Below the pieces are notes generated by a model. It did no database searches, was not told the DNA's origin, and worked only from the letters and a program-made list of their open reading frames with translations. This document shows positions 32,472 to 42,074 of a DNA stretch of 64,000 nt, piece after piece. Origin of the DNA: Acidobacteriaceae bacterium (GTDB taxonomy: Bacteria > Acidobacteriota > Terriglobia > Terriglobales > Acidobacteriaceae); assembly GCA_030041435.1 (NCBI GenBank), contig JASHNW010000042.1, forward strand, positions 1 to 64,000, written 5' to 3'. The stretch's first letter is position 1; the number at the start of each line of letters is the position of its first letter. The position numbers and the translations under genes were made by a program.

Positions 32472-34366
32472 TGGCCGAACACTGGTCTTCTGTCCTGCGG
32501 ACGATCGAGGTTGCCGCAGCCAATCATCTTTGGCAATCGACGCTGCTGGCCGCCGTCGCCGCACTGGCTGTGCTTTCTCTGCGGGGCAATCAGGCGAAGG
32601 TACGCTACGGCGTGTGGCTGGCAGCTTCTCTGCAGTTCCTGTTGCCGTTCTCGCCTGTCTCCGCGCTGGGTAGCCACCTGCCCGGTGCAGTGCGGCCAGC
32701 GGTTCATCGGCAGTTTTATCTGGACGTGAGAGAAATCGGGCAGCCCGTTTCGCAGGCGCCATCTGCGACGCTGCTGCCCCTTCCCTCTTCGGGAGCGGCA
32801 TCGGTGCGCCATCTAACCTTGCCTTACTGGCTGCCGGCTGCCCTTGCCGTGCTGTGGTTATGCGGATCGCTCACCGCGCTCGCCGCGTGGTACCTGCGCT
32901 GGCGCAGGCTTTCCGCGATTCTGCGGCGTGCTGCGCTGCTGGAGTCGGGGCGGGAGTTGAATGCGCTGCGCCGCCTGGAACAGCGCTGCGGCATGAGCCA
33001 GCCGATGCAGATCTTCCTGTCCTCAGCGTCGGTGGAGCCGGGGGTGTTCGGGATCCTCCGTCCGCGGCTGGTGTGGCCGGCAGGGATTTCCGCGCATCTT
33101 GACGATCGACAACTCGACGCGATTCTGGCCCACGAACTGATTCATGTGCGGCGCCGCGACAATCCTGCCGCCGCGGTGCATATGGTGGTGGAAGCGATCT
33201 TCTGGTTCCACCCGCTGGTGTGGTGGATGGGCACGCGGCTGGTGGAAGAACGCGAGCTGGCCTGCGATGAGGAAGTGCTGCAGATGGGCAATCCACCGGA
33301 AGCGTATGCCGAGAGCCTGCTGCATGCGTGCCGCTTCTGCGTCGAGTCGCCGTTGGCCTGTGCTGCCGGTGTGACGGGCGCCGATCTTAAGACGCGGGTG
33401 GTGCGCATTATGACGCAGCCGGCGGCACGCAGGCTGCGCCTTCGCGGAAAGCTGCTGCTGGCGGCAGCGGGGCTGGCAGGGCTCAGCGTACCGCTGGCTT
33501 TCGGTCTGATGCATCCGGCGCAGACCGCGCCCCCGGCCCCGCCCACCGCACAGGCGTCGCAACCCGCGGAGACAACGCCCGCGGTCAAAATACCGGAGTT
33601 TGCGGTTGCCTCCATCAAACCGAATAAGTCCGGGTCCATGGGCGTTCGCATTATGTTTGAGGAAGACGGCTTCAGGACGACGAATGTCCCGCTCAATTTG
33701 CTGATCCGCGAAGCGTTTGGCGTGAACGACGATCAGATTAGCGGCGCGCCGGAGTGGACCAGTTCAGCCCACTTCGACATCGACGCCAAAGTGGACCCGG
33801 CCGACGTGCCGGCGATGAAGAACCTCACCTTCAAGCAGCGCAGGCAGATGATTCGGCAGCTGCTGAAGGATCGCTTCGGATTGCAGACACACGAGGAGAC
33901 GAAGGACGAGCCCGTCTATGCCTTGGTCGTTGCGAAGGGCGGATCCAAACTGCATCCGGCCAAACCGGGCGACACTTACCCGAACGGACTCAAGGGTCCC
34001 GACGGCCAGCACGGCGGGGCGAACATGATGATGTTCAACCAGAACGGGCAACTAACGGCGCAGGGGGTACCGATCAGCAGCCTCACGCGCGTCCTTTCGC
34101 AGCAGCTGGGTCGCACGGTTATCGATAAGACGGGCCTGACCGGCAACTACGATTTCACGCTACAAATGCCCCCGATGCACGGATTGGGGCCGATGCCGCA
34201 CGCGGCGGGAGATACACCGCCGGGGGCTGACGACGGCGCAGACGATTCTTCCGGTCCCTCTCTCTTTACACTCGTCGAGGACCAGCTCGGACTGAAGCTG
34301 GAGTCGGAGAAGGCGCCGCTGCCACTGATCGTGATCGATCATGTCGAGCAGCCCTCGCAGAACTGA
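32468..34366 (+). CDS. BlaR1-type M56 metalloprotease fused to TIGR03435 domain
   Basis: This 632-residue membrane protein has three or four N-terminal helices and an M56 zinc protease domain with HELIH (H222-H226) and downstream E(L)ACDEE, then a further helix near 320-345. A periplasmic C-terminal domain of about 270 residues follows, beginning FAVASIKPNKSG and ending in SGPSLFTLVEDQLGLKLESE, which is the TIGR03435 soil-bacterial domain. In BlaR1 this position is a penicillin-binding sensor; here the TIGR03435 domain replaces it, so I infer it is the input domain. Overlaps the repressor gene by 4 bp. Confidence 0.85.
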   Translation: MMAEHWSSVLRTIEVAAANHLWQSTLLAAVAALAVLSLRGNQAKVRYGVWLAASLQFLLPFSPVSALGSHLPGAVRPAVHRQFYLDVREIGQPVSQAPSATLLPLPSSGAASVRHLTLPYWLPAALAVLWLCGSLTALAAWYLRWRRLSAILRRAALLESGRELNALRRLEQRCGMSQPMQIFLSSASVEPGVFGILRPRLVWPAGISAHLDDRQLDAILAHELIHVRRRDNPAAAVHMVVEAIFWFHPLVWWMGTRLVEERELACDEEVLQMGNPPEAYAESLLHACRFCVESPLACAAGVTGADLKTRVVRIMTQPAARRLRLRGKLLLAAAGLAGLSVPLAFGLMHPAQTAPPAPPTAQASQPAETTPAVKIPEFAVASIKPNKSGSMGVRIMFEEDGFRTTNVPLNLLIREAFGVNDDQISGAPEWTSSAHFDIDAKVDPADVPAMKNLTFKQRRQMIRQLLKDRFGLQTHEETKDEPVYALVVAKGGSKLHPAKPGDTYPNGLKGPDGQHGGANMMMFNQNGQLTAQGVPISSLTRVLSQQLGRTVIDKTGLTGNYDFTLQMPPMHGLGPMPHAAGDTPPGADDGADDSSGPSLFTLVEDQLGLKLESEKAPLPLIVIDHVEQPSQN

Positions 34367-34469
34367 ACCCGGAGAGACGAGATCGAGCTACGCATCGATT
34401 CGGTTTCCGTTTATTGTGAGCAAATACTGATTCCGTGCGTCTTATAAGTAATTTTCCCGGAGTTATCCG

Positions 34470-35456
34470 ATGGTTACGCTGTTCGGATCACGCATGGCTC
34501 GCCCCGACGGACCTTCGGAGAGCCGCGCACGTTCTGTGGCCACTGCCCGACACGGCTGCGGACCAGAAGAGGTATCAGCTGCGGTAAGCTTGGCTGCGCT
34601 CGCCGCCATCTTCGGCGTCTTGTCGCCGGTGCGAGCGCAACAGATCGTGCAGCTAAAGCCTGGGGAGACGATGCCGAGCTTCGAAGTCGCCTCCATCCGA
34701 GAAGACCTGTCCGGCTCCTATCACTCCTCGATCAGCGATAACGGTGACAGTTACCGGATCGAGAACGTCTCGCTGCGCGAAGTGATCATGAGCGCCTGGG
34801 GCGCGCGTACCAAATCGCAGGTGCTGGGCGGACCGGACCAGTTGATGGGAGAGAGAATCGACATCAACGCCCGCATCAGCGAGGACGACATGGCGCGCGT
34901 GAAGAAGCTGCCCCCCACCGATTCCAGGCGCCAGCAGTATTTGATGCTGCAGGCTCTGCTCGCCGACCGATTCCACCTCAAGGTCCACATCGAGAGCAGA
35001 GAGATGCCTGTGTTTGCATTGGTTCTGGCAAAGGCAGGGCCTAAGCTTCATGCATCCGCACCGGCGCCTGCCGCAACCGATCCTCAGGCGGACAAGCCAA
35101 AGCCACATGGCGATGGCATCTGGATGCGCAACAATTCAAAACATGCCGAACTCAACGGGTATCGGTCGACAATCGACGCGCTCGCCAGCGTGCTGTCCGA
35201 TCGACCGGACACCGAGGGCCGATTCGTCATCAACAAAACCGGCCTGAGCGGGAACTACGACTACAGCTTGCAGTGGGCGCCGGAATATTTGTCCGCGCGA
35301 GTGGTGAACAGCAGCACTTCGCTGGCCGATACAGGACCTTCCGGGCCATCTCTTTTTACCGCACTCGAAGATCAGCTCGGATTGAAGCTCGAATCGGAGA
35401 AGGCTCCCGTCGAGGTTCTCGTCATCGATCACGTTGAGCCGCCGTCGGCCAACTAG
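34470..35456 (+). CDS. stand-alone TIGR03435-family protein
   Basis: This 328-residue protein has a hydrophobic segment at about 37-55 (signal or anchor), then a full TIGR03435 domain (about 69-328) starting FEVASIREDL. Its C-terminus, SGPSLFTALEDQLGLKLESE with IDHVEPPSAN, is nearly identical to that of the preceding M56 fusion, so the two domains are close paralogues. The biochemical function of the domain is unknown. GGAG precedes the ATG at 34470. It lies 103 bp after the M56 gene and 21 bp before the receptor-like gene. Confidence 0.82.
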   Translation: MVTLFGSRMARPDGPSESRARSVATARHGCGPEEVSAAVSLAALAAIFGVLSPVRAQQIVQLKPGETMPSFEVASIREDLSGSYHSSISDNGDSYRIENVSLREVIMSAWGARTKSQVLGGPDQLMGERIDINARISEDDMARVKKLPPTDSRRQQYLMLQALLADRFHLKVHIESREMPVFALVLAKAGPKLHASAPAPAATDPQADKPKPHGDGIWMRNNSKHAELNGYRSTIDALASVLSDRPDTEGRFVINKTGLSGNYDYSLQWAPEYLSARVVNSSTSLADTGPSGPSLFTALEDQLGLKLESEKAPVEVLVIDHVEPPSAN

Positions 35457-35477
35457 AGAGGGGAAGGAACGGCAGGC

Positions 35478-38400
35478 ATGGCAACGCGGCGCATCGCAGA
35501 CAACCTTCGTTTTGTCGCTGCGCTGCTTTGCCTCGTCGTTTCCATACCGGCGCTGGCTTCCGCGTATCACGGGCGCGTAACCTTCAACGGCATCCCCGTT
35601 CCTGGCGCCACCGTCACGGTAACGCAGGGAAAATCAGGCCTCGCCACGATCACGGATGCACAGGGCAACTACTCGTTTCCCGACCTGCACGACGGCGTCT
35701 GGACGCTGCAGATTGAGATGACCGGCTTTGCGACGATCCGGCAACCCATCACCGTTGCGCCGAATGCTCCGTCCGCGCAAATCGATCTGAAACTCTTGCC
35801 TCCAGGCGCGCTCAAGGCCGACCTGGAAACATCCACCGCTCCGCCGCCCTCTGCCCCGGCATCCGTGGCGAAGACTCCCACTGAGCCCGAAAAACCGCCG
35901 CCGCCCGCCCCGTCGGCGTCTGACGACGATCTCCGCCAGCGATCTGCTGACGGGCTCCTCATCAACGGCAGCGTGAATAACGCGGCATCATCGCCGTTCG
36001 CCATGTCGCCCGTCTTCGGCAACAACCGCTATGCGCATGGCCTGTACAACGGCGGCATCGGCGCGATCCTTAGTAACTCAGCTCTCGACGCGCGGCCGTT
36101 TTCCATCACCGGCCTCGACACGCCGAAGCCGGAGTTCAGCGACCTGACTGCTGTGGCTACCTTTGGCGGCCCGCTCAAAATTCGGCACATGCTCGACAAG
36201 GATCCGCGCTTTTTCGTCGGCTACCAGTGGACGCGCAATCACAACGACTCGACGCAGTCGACTGTGGTCCCGACGGAGTTGGAGCGCCAAGGCAATTTCT
36301 CACAGACGCTCGACGCGAACGGCCAGCCGATCGAGATTTTCAACCCAGCTAACGGCCAGCAGTTTATGGACAACACCATTACGCCGGGTATGATCAGCGA
36401 CCAGGCAAAGGCGCTTCTGAATTTCTATCCGCTGCCGAACCTCGCCGCCGGAACGCTCTACAACTACCAGATTCCCCTGCTGAGCGACTCGCATCAGGAC
36501 GCGTTGCAGGCGCGCGTCGATCAGAGTTTCAATTTCAAAAATCAGGTCAATGGCAGGTTCGCGCTGCAAAGCACACGGAGCAGCGGCCCAAACATTTTCA
36601 ATTTTGTCGACACGACCGATCTTCTGGGCCTCAGCACCAGCGTGCAGTGGTCGCATCGCTTCGGACAGCGGGTCTTCATGTATCCCAGCTTTGCATTCAG
36701 CCGCACTCGCACGAGCGTGATTCCCTGGTTTGAAAATCGCGAGGATGTCTCCGGCCTGGCCGGCATCAGCGGGAACGACCAGGACCCGGCCGACTGGGGC
36801 CCTCCAGGGCTCACGTTTTCGAGCGGCATCGCGGGCTTGTCTGACGGGAACAGCGCGGACACCCGCATCCAGACAAGCGCGCCATCGATCTCTGCGTTGT
36901 GGATTCACGGCCACCACAACGTCACCTTTGGCAGCGACTTCCGCCGCGAGGAGTTCAATTACCGTTCCCAGCAGAATCCGCGCGGCAGTTTCGTCTTCAC
37001 TGGTGCGGCCACCGCGGGCCCAGGTGCGAGCCCTTCGACGAGCGGCTCCGACTTCGCCGATTTCCTCCTCGGCATTCCCGACACCAGCTCCATCGCCTAC
37101 GGCAATGCAGACAAGTATTTTCGCGAATCTGTCTACGACGAATATGTCACGGACGACTGGCGCATCCGGCCGGAGTTTACGCTCAACGCCGGCCTGCGCT
37201 GGGAATACGGCGCGCCCATCACGGAGCTTTTCGGCCGCCTTGTCAACCTCGATATTGCGCCCGGTTTTACGGCCGTCGCGCCGGTCGTAGGCAGCCACCC
37301 TGTCGGATCGCTCACCGGCCAGCATTACCCGAGTTCGCTCATTCGTCCCGACCGCAGCGGCATCGAGCCGCGCATCGGCATAGCATGGCGTCCCATCGGC
37401 GGCTCGTCGCTGGTGGTGCGCGTGGGCTATGGCATCTACCAGGACACCGCCGTCTACCCGGGCATCGTGACGCAGATGGCGCAGCAGGCCCCGCTCTCCT
37501 ACAGTCTCAGCGTGGAAAACAGCGCCGCCTGCCCGCTCACGCTCGCGAGCGGATTCAACACCTGCCCGGCAACGACGCCCGACACGTTCGCCATCGATCC
37601 CAACTTCCGCATTGGATACGCACAGAACTGGCAGGTCACCTTACAGCGCGATCTTCCCGGCTCGCTGCAGATGGACGTCACCTACCTGGGCACGAGGGGC
37701 ACACACGGGATGCAGGAGTTCCTGCCCAATACGAATCCGCCGGGAGCCGCAAATCTGTGCCCCGCGTGCCCGGTCGGATTTGTCTATCTCGACTCCGGCG
37801 GCAACCTCTCGCGCGAAGCCGGCCGTGTCCACTTGCGCCGCAGACTGCACAGCGGCCTCGCTGCATCGATCGAATATACGTGGGCCAAATCCATCGATGA
37901 TGACTCTTCGGTTGGTGGCCAGGGGCCGACCGCGTCGCAGAGCGCGGCTCCATCGGAGTTCGCCTCCGCGTCCAGCGGCAGCAACTCAGCCAGCGCCACG
38001 ATCGCGCAGAACTGGCGCAATCTGCGCGGGGAACGCGGCCTCTCTACCTTTGACCAGCGCAATCTGCTCAGTGCGCAGGCGCAGTACACCTCGGGCATGG
38101 GGTTGAAGGGTGGAACTCTGCTCAGCGGCTGGAAAGGCGAACTCTACAAAGAATGGACCCTTCTGACGGAGATTACTGCCGGGAGCGGCCTGCCCGAGAC
38201 ACCCGACTATATTGAAGCGGTTCCCGGCACCGGCGTCACCGGCACACTCCGCCCCAACCGCACCGGCGCGCCGCTCTATGGCCGCCACGCGGGCTACTTC
38301 CTCAACCAGGCTGCCTTCACAGCGCCAGCCACTGGACAATGGGGCAACGCCGGGCGCGACTCCATCACTGGACCCGATGAGTTCACGATGAACGCCTCGC

Positions 38401-38582
38401 TGGCACGGACCTTTCGCCTGAGCGATAAGCTCAATCTCGACGCTCGCATCGATGCCACAAATGCTATTAATCACGTCACCTATTCAGGATGGAACACAGC
38501 GGTCACCAGCCCGCAGTTTGGCTTGCCCACGGCTGCGAACAGCATGCGCAGCGTACAAACAACGTTTCGGGTGAGGTTCTGA
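35478..38582 (+). CDS. TonB-receptor-like protein with carboxypeptidase-like regulatory domain
   Basis: This 1034-residue protein has a signal peptide (1-29) and a regulatory beta-sandwich domain (about 31-106, GRVTFNGIPVPGATVTV). A proline-rich stretch with the TonB-like phrase TPTEPEKPPPPAP (133-145) follows, then a region shared with acidobacterial receptor-like proteins and a barrel ending FRVRF. It is shorter than the receptor at 6001 and differs in the linker. It starts 21 bp after the TIGR03435 gene and ends 1 bp before the VWA gene, so it belongs to that transcript. Ligand unknown. Confidence 0.83.
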   Translation: MATRRIADNLRFVAALLCLVVSIPALASAYHGRVTFNGIPVPGATVTVTQGKSGLATITDAQGNYSFPDLHDGVWTLQIEMTGFATIRQPITVAPNAPSAQIDLKLLPPGALKADLETSTAPPPSAPASVAKTPTEPEKPPPPAPSASDDDLRQRSADGLLINGSVNNAASSPFAMSPVFGNNRYAHGLYNGGIGAILSNSALDARPFSITGLDTPKPEFSDLTAVATFGGPLKIRHMLDKDPRFFVGYQWTRNHNDSTQSTVVPTELERQGNFSQTLDANGQPIEIFNPANGQQFMDNTITPGMISDQAKALLNFYPLPNLAAGTLYNYQIPLLSDSHQDALQARVDQSFNFKNQVNGRFALQSTRSSGPNIFNFVDTTDLLGLSTSVQWSHRFGQRVFMYPSFAFSRTRTSVIPWFENREDVSGLAGISGNDQDPADWGPPGLTFSSGIAGLSDGNSADTRIQTSAPSISALWIHGHHNVTFGSDFRREEFNYRSQQNPRGSFVFTGAATAGPGASPSTSGSDFADFLLGIPDTSSIAYGNADKYFRESVYDEYVTDDWRIRPEFTLNAGLRWEYGAPITELFGRLVNLDIAPGFTAVAPVVGSHPVGSLTGQHYPSSLIRPDRSGIEPRIGIAWRPIGGSSLVVRVGYGIYQDTAVYPGIVTQMAQQAPLSYSLSVENSAACPLTLASGFNTCPATTPDTFAIDPNFRIGYAQNWQVTLQRDLPGSLQMDVTYLGTRGTHGMQEFLPNTNPPGAANLCPACPVGFVYLDSGGNLSREAGRVHLRRRLHSGLAASIEYTWAKSIDDDSSVGGQGPTASQSAAPSEFASASSGSNSASATIAQNWRNLRGERGLSTFDQRNLLSAQAQYTSGMGLKGGTLLSGWKGELYKEWTLLTEITAGSGLPETPDYIEAVPGTGVTGTLRPNRTGAPLYGRHAGYFLNQAAFTAPATGQWGNAGRDSITGPDEFTMNASLARTFRLSDKLNLDARIDATNAINHVTYSGWNTAVTSPQFGLPTAANSMRSVQTTFRVRF

Positions 38583-38583
38583 G

Positions 38584-40707
38584 ATGATGCGCCGCTCCCT
38601 CTGCGTCTGCCTTGCTGTCGTCGCCGCGGCGGTGGTTTCCACCTCGGCGCAGCAGATCGGCGAAAACGCGCCCTCGCAGGCGAGCGTGCCGACCATCTCC
38701 GTTAATTCGCAGCTGGTGATCGAAACCGTCTCGGTGAAAGACAAAAACGGGAACCCGATCAACGGCCTCACCGCTAAAGACTTCGCGCTCACGGAAGACG
38801 GCGTTCCGCAGACCATCCGTTTTTGCGAGCACCAGGAGCTTCCGGCGGAGGGCACGGTCATTCCGGCGCCCCTGCCCAGGATCGCCACTCTGAAGGTCTA
38901 CTACCATCTCTCCTCGACGCAGATTGCTCCCGAGCCGCGCGGCAGCACGCTGTATAAGGATCGCCGCCTCCTTGCTCTCTACTTCGATATGACCGCGCTG
39001 CCCCCGGCCGACCAGGTGCGCGCGCTCACTGCCGCGCAAAATTTCATCCGCGTCCAGATGAAGCCCGACGACCTTGTTGCGATCGTGCGCTATGCGGGCG
39101 GCGGCGTCGATGTGCTGCAGGATTTCACAGCCGATCGTACTCGCCTGCTCAGCATTCTGGAAACAATGATCCTGGGCGAGGGACAGGCGTTTGCCGAGGA
39201 TGCCGACGACGCCAGCTCGTCCGACACCGGCTCCGCCTTTGGACAGGACGACAGCGAATTCAACATCTTCAACACCGACCGCCAGCTCGCCGCGCTGCAG
39301 ACTGCGGCGAAGATGCTCGGTCAGCTCAGCGAGAAGAAGTCGCTCGTCTATTTCGCCAGCGGGCTGCGGCTCAACGGGCTCGACAATCAGGCGCAGCTGC
39401 ACGCCACCATCAACGATGCGATACGCTCCGGCGTCTCGTTCTGGCCCATCGACGCGCGCGGCCTCGTCGCAGGAGCCCCGCTGGGCGACGCGACGCGCGG
39501 CTCGCAGGGCAACACCGGCATGTATTCCGGCACGGCGGCGCTTGCCATGATGTCCGATTTCCAGCAGTCGCAGGACACGCTCTATGCTCTCGCATCGGAC
39601 ACAGGCGGCAAAGCTCAGTTCGACAACAACGACCTGACGAAGGGCATCCAGCAGGCAGAGCAGTCGGTCTCCAGCTACTACATCCTTGGCTACTACACCA
39701 CCAACTCTGTGCAGGACGGCAAGTTCCGCCGCATCCACATCACGGTCGCCTCCGACCCCACGGCAGCACTCGACTATCGTCAGGGCTACTTCGCCGGCAA
39801 AGTCTTTGCCAAATTCAACGCCGCGGACAAGGAGCGCCAGCTGGAAGACGCGCTCATGCTCAGCGATCCCATCACGGAACTCACCATCGCGATGGAGATC
39901 GATTATTTCCAGCTCAATCGCGCCGAATACTTTGTGCCGATCATCGTGAAGATACCCGGCCACGAGCTCGCTCTGGCCCGCAAGCGCGGCGCAGAACACA
40001 CGCTGATCGATTTCATCGGTGAGATCAAAGACGACTACGGCGGTATGACCGTTACGAACCTGCGCGATAAGGTCGACATTAAGCTGAGCGACACCACTGC
40101 GGAGGAATTGTCCAAACGCCCAGTCGAGTACGACACAGGCTTTACGCTGCTTCCCGGCAAGTACACGATCAAGTTTCTTGCCCGGGACGACGAAACGGGA
40201 AGGATTGGAACCTACCAGACCAGCTTTGTCATTCCGAACCTCAACCGGGAGGCGCAGCGGCTGCCCATCAGCTCGGTTGTTCTCAGCAGCCAGCGCGTCG
40301 ATCTCAGGAACGCCATCTACAACGCGCAGAAGAGCAAGGAGCAGCAGACCGAGGAGGCGGTCAATCCGCTGGTCAACAACGGCGCGAAATTGATCCCCAG
40401 CGTCACGCGCGTCTTCAGCCGCGATCAGCACCTCTACGTCTATCTGCAGGCTTACGAGCAGGGCGAGCCGCAGACGCAGCCGCTGCTTGCTTACGTCACC
40501 TTCTATCGCGGCCCACAGAAGAGCTTCGAGACGCGGCCCGTGCAGATCACGCAGGGCTGGGACAATCGCGTCAAAACGATGCCGCTGGCCTTCAACATTC
40601 CGCTCAGTGCGCTTGCCCCCGGTGCATACGATTGCCAGGTGACGGTGCTGAACCCCGCCGGCGAAAAGGCCGCCTTCTGGCAGGCTCCGGTGGTGCTTTT
40701 GCCTTAG
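38584..40707 (+). CDS. secreted VWFA-related acidobacterial protein (TIGR03436 type)
   Basis: This 707-residue protein has a signal peptide (1-22) and the family N-terminal strand pattern VKDKNGNPINGLTAKDF with ALTEDGVPQ. A von Willebrand A-like domain follows (about 128-340) with KKSLVYFASG and SGVSFWPIDARGL. The metal-ion-dependent adhesion site, normally DxSxS, reads DMTAL (D135-L139), so metal binding is probably weakened. The rest is beta-rich. It follows the receptor-like gene by 1 bp. It may bind the receptor or other surface proteins; that is inference from genomic linkage. Confidence 0.82.
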   Translation: MMRRSLCVCLAVVAAAVVSTSAQQIGENAPSQASVPTISVNSQLVIETVSVKDKNGNPINGLTAKDFALTEDGVPQTIRFCEHQELPAEGTVIPAPLPRIATLKVYYHLSSTQIAPEPRGSTLYKDRRLLALYFDMTALPPADQVRALTAAQNFIRVQMKPDDLVAIVRYAGGGVDVLQDFTADRTRLLSILETMILGEGQAFAEDADDASSSDTGSAFGQDDSEFNIFNTDRQLAALQTAAKMLGQLSEKKSLVYFASGLRLNGLDNQAQLHATINDAIRSGVSFWPIDARGLVAGAPLGDATRGSQGNTGMYSGTAALAMMSDFQQSQDTLYALASDTGGKAQFDNNDLTKGIQQAEQSVSSYYILGYYTTNSVQDGKFRRIHITVASDPTAALDYRQGYFAGKVFAKFNAADKERQLEDALMLSDPITELTIAMEIDYFQLNRAEYFVPIIVKIPGHELALARKRGAEHTLIDFIGEIKDDYGGMTVTNLRDKVDIKLSDTTAEELSKRPVEYDTGFTLLPGKYTIKFLARDDETGRIGTYQTSFVIPNLNREAQRLPISSVVLSSQRVDLRNAIYNAQKSKEQQTEEAVNPLVNNGAKLIPSVTRVFSRDQHLYVYLQAYEQGEPQTQPLLAYVTFYRGPQKSFETRPVQITQGWDNRVKTMPLAFNIPLSALAPGAYDCQVTVLNPAGEKAAFWQAPVVLLP

Positions 40708-40755
40708 AGGGGCCTGAGGACGCGGTCTGCGGGAACCTCGCCGCACCCGAAAGCG

Positions 40756-40781
40756 ATGACATTTCGCAGAACAAATGTCAT
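40756..40781. repeat. 9-bp inverted repeat resembling a common acidobacterial intergenic element
   Basis: ATGACATTT and AAATGTCAT are perfect inverted copies 8 bp apart, followed by TGCTGAG. It resembles a degenerate copy of an intergenic sequence with TGTCATCCTGAG that I recall as frequent in acidobacterial genomes. It lies between the VWA gene and the permease-like gene (40708-40860) and has no T-run. Confidence 0.4.
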
Positions 40782-40860
40782 GCTGAGAAAATCAGCACCA
40801 AACTGTCTTACGCCCTGCCGGCGGCGGATGCCGGACACTCTAAGCCCAGGGTCCAATCGC

Positions 40861-41916
40861 ATGCAGCGAACTGCCTGGCTCCTCGCACTCTCGTCGTGTC
40901 TTTGCCTGTCGCCCCGCGTGTTCGCGCAGACGCCTGTACCCGTTCCGGTGAAGGTGGTGATCGTCACCACGTTTGAGGAGGGAAACGATACAGGCGACCG
41001 GCCAGGCGAATTTCAATTCTGGGTGGAGGGCGAGCATCTCGATCGGAAACTTCCCTTCCCAGGCGGCATGCGCGATCTGCGCACCAACGCGGATGGCTCT
41101 ATTCTCGGCATCGTTACGGGCATGACCATCGGCCCGTCGGCCAGTTCCATCATGGCGCTCGGCATGGATCCACGTTTTGACCTGACCCACGCATACTGGC
41201 TGCTGGCAGGCATCGCGGGCGTCGATCCCAACGTGGCCTCCGTCGGCTCGGCAGCCTGGGCGAAATGGATCGTGACCGACATCCGCCAGGAGATCGATCC
41301 ACGGGAAGCTCCGCCCGGCTGGCCGTACGGCATCTTTGCCATTGGGGCCACGCGTCCGGACGAAGTTCCCGATCCGAAGCGATTGTGGGGCAGCGAGCCG
41401 ATGGCCTACGCGCTGAATCCGGGCCTGGCCGACTGGGCCTTCCACCAGACGCAAAACGTGGCACTGATGGACACCCCCCAGCTCGCGGCGGTGCGCGCTG
41501 CATGGGCCGGCTATCCCCAGGCGCAGCGGCTGCCCTTTGTGCTGGAGGGCGACACCCTGGCCTCCGACTCCTACTGGCATGGCAAGATCCTCACGCGCTA
41601 CGCCGAAGACTGGGTCCGGATCCACACCCGCGGCCACGGCCGACTTGTTATGACCGACATGGAGGACTCCGGCATCGCTGAAGCACTCACCCGGCTCGAC
41701 CACATGCATCGTGCCGATTTCCGGCGGTTTATGGTGCTCCGCACGGCCTCCAATTACTCCATGCAGGCGCCAGGACATACCGCGGCTGAATCGATAACGG
41801 CTCCCTACGTCGGAGGGATTCCCGCTCTGGAGGCCGCCTGGCGGGTGGGAAGCCCGGTAGTTCACGCCCTGATCGCCGGCTGGCCCACATACCGGGATCA
41901 CATCCCGGGAAATTGA
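40861..41916 (+). CDS. purine nucleoside permease-like secreted protein (NUP family)
   Basis: This 351-residue protein has a signal peptide (1-22) and the conserved run of the NUP family: VVIVTTFEEGNDTGDRPGEF, WLLAGIAGVDP and DSYWHGKILTRYAEDW, then VMTDMEDSGIAEAL and LRTASNYSMQAPG. Despite its name the family is soluble-looking with nucleoside-phosphorylase-like motifs, so it more likely binds or cleaves nucleosides in the periplasm than transports them. ATG 40861 is chosen for the signal peptide; the frame is open 35 codons upstream. Confidence 0.85.
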   Translation: MQRTAWLLALSSCLCLSPRVFAQTPVPVPVKVVIVTTFEEGNDTGDRPGEFQFWVEGEHLDRKLPFPGGMRDLRTNADGSILGIVTGMTIGPSASSIMALGMDPRFDLTHAYWLLAGIAGVDPNVASVGSAAWAKWIVTDIRQEIDPREAPPGWPYGIFAIGATRPDEVPDPKRLWGSEPMAYALNPGLADWAFHQTQNVALMDTPQLAAVRAAWAGYPQAQRLPFVLEGDTLASDSYWHGKILTRYAEDWVRIHTRGHGRLVMTDMEDSGIAEALTRLDHMHRADFRRFMVLRTASNYSMQAPGHTAAESITAPYVGGIPALEAAWRVGSPVVHALIAGWPTYRDHIPGN

Positions 41917-42074
41917 ACCTCCGAAACTTCCTTGCTCGGAATCCCCGGCAGCGCAGCGCGGCATTTATACTGGTAAGGCTCCCAGTTCTATCGGGAATCG
42001 TCATCCCGCACCCTTTCGCCGCCAGCCAGCCGGGCCGCGAGAGCGCTTGCTAAAGAAAAGGCTTTTACCCATCC

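Noticed and set aside
38503..40746. 747-codon open frame on the minus strand
   Set aside because: Antisense to the VWA gene, with His- and Arg-rich composition unlike a real protein.
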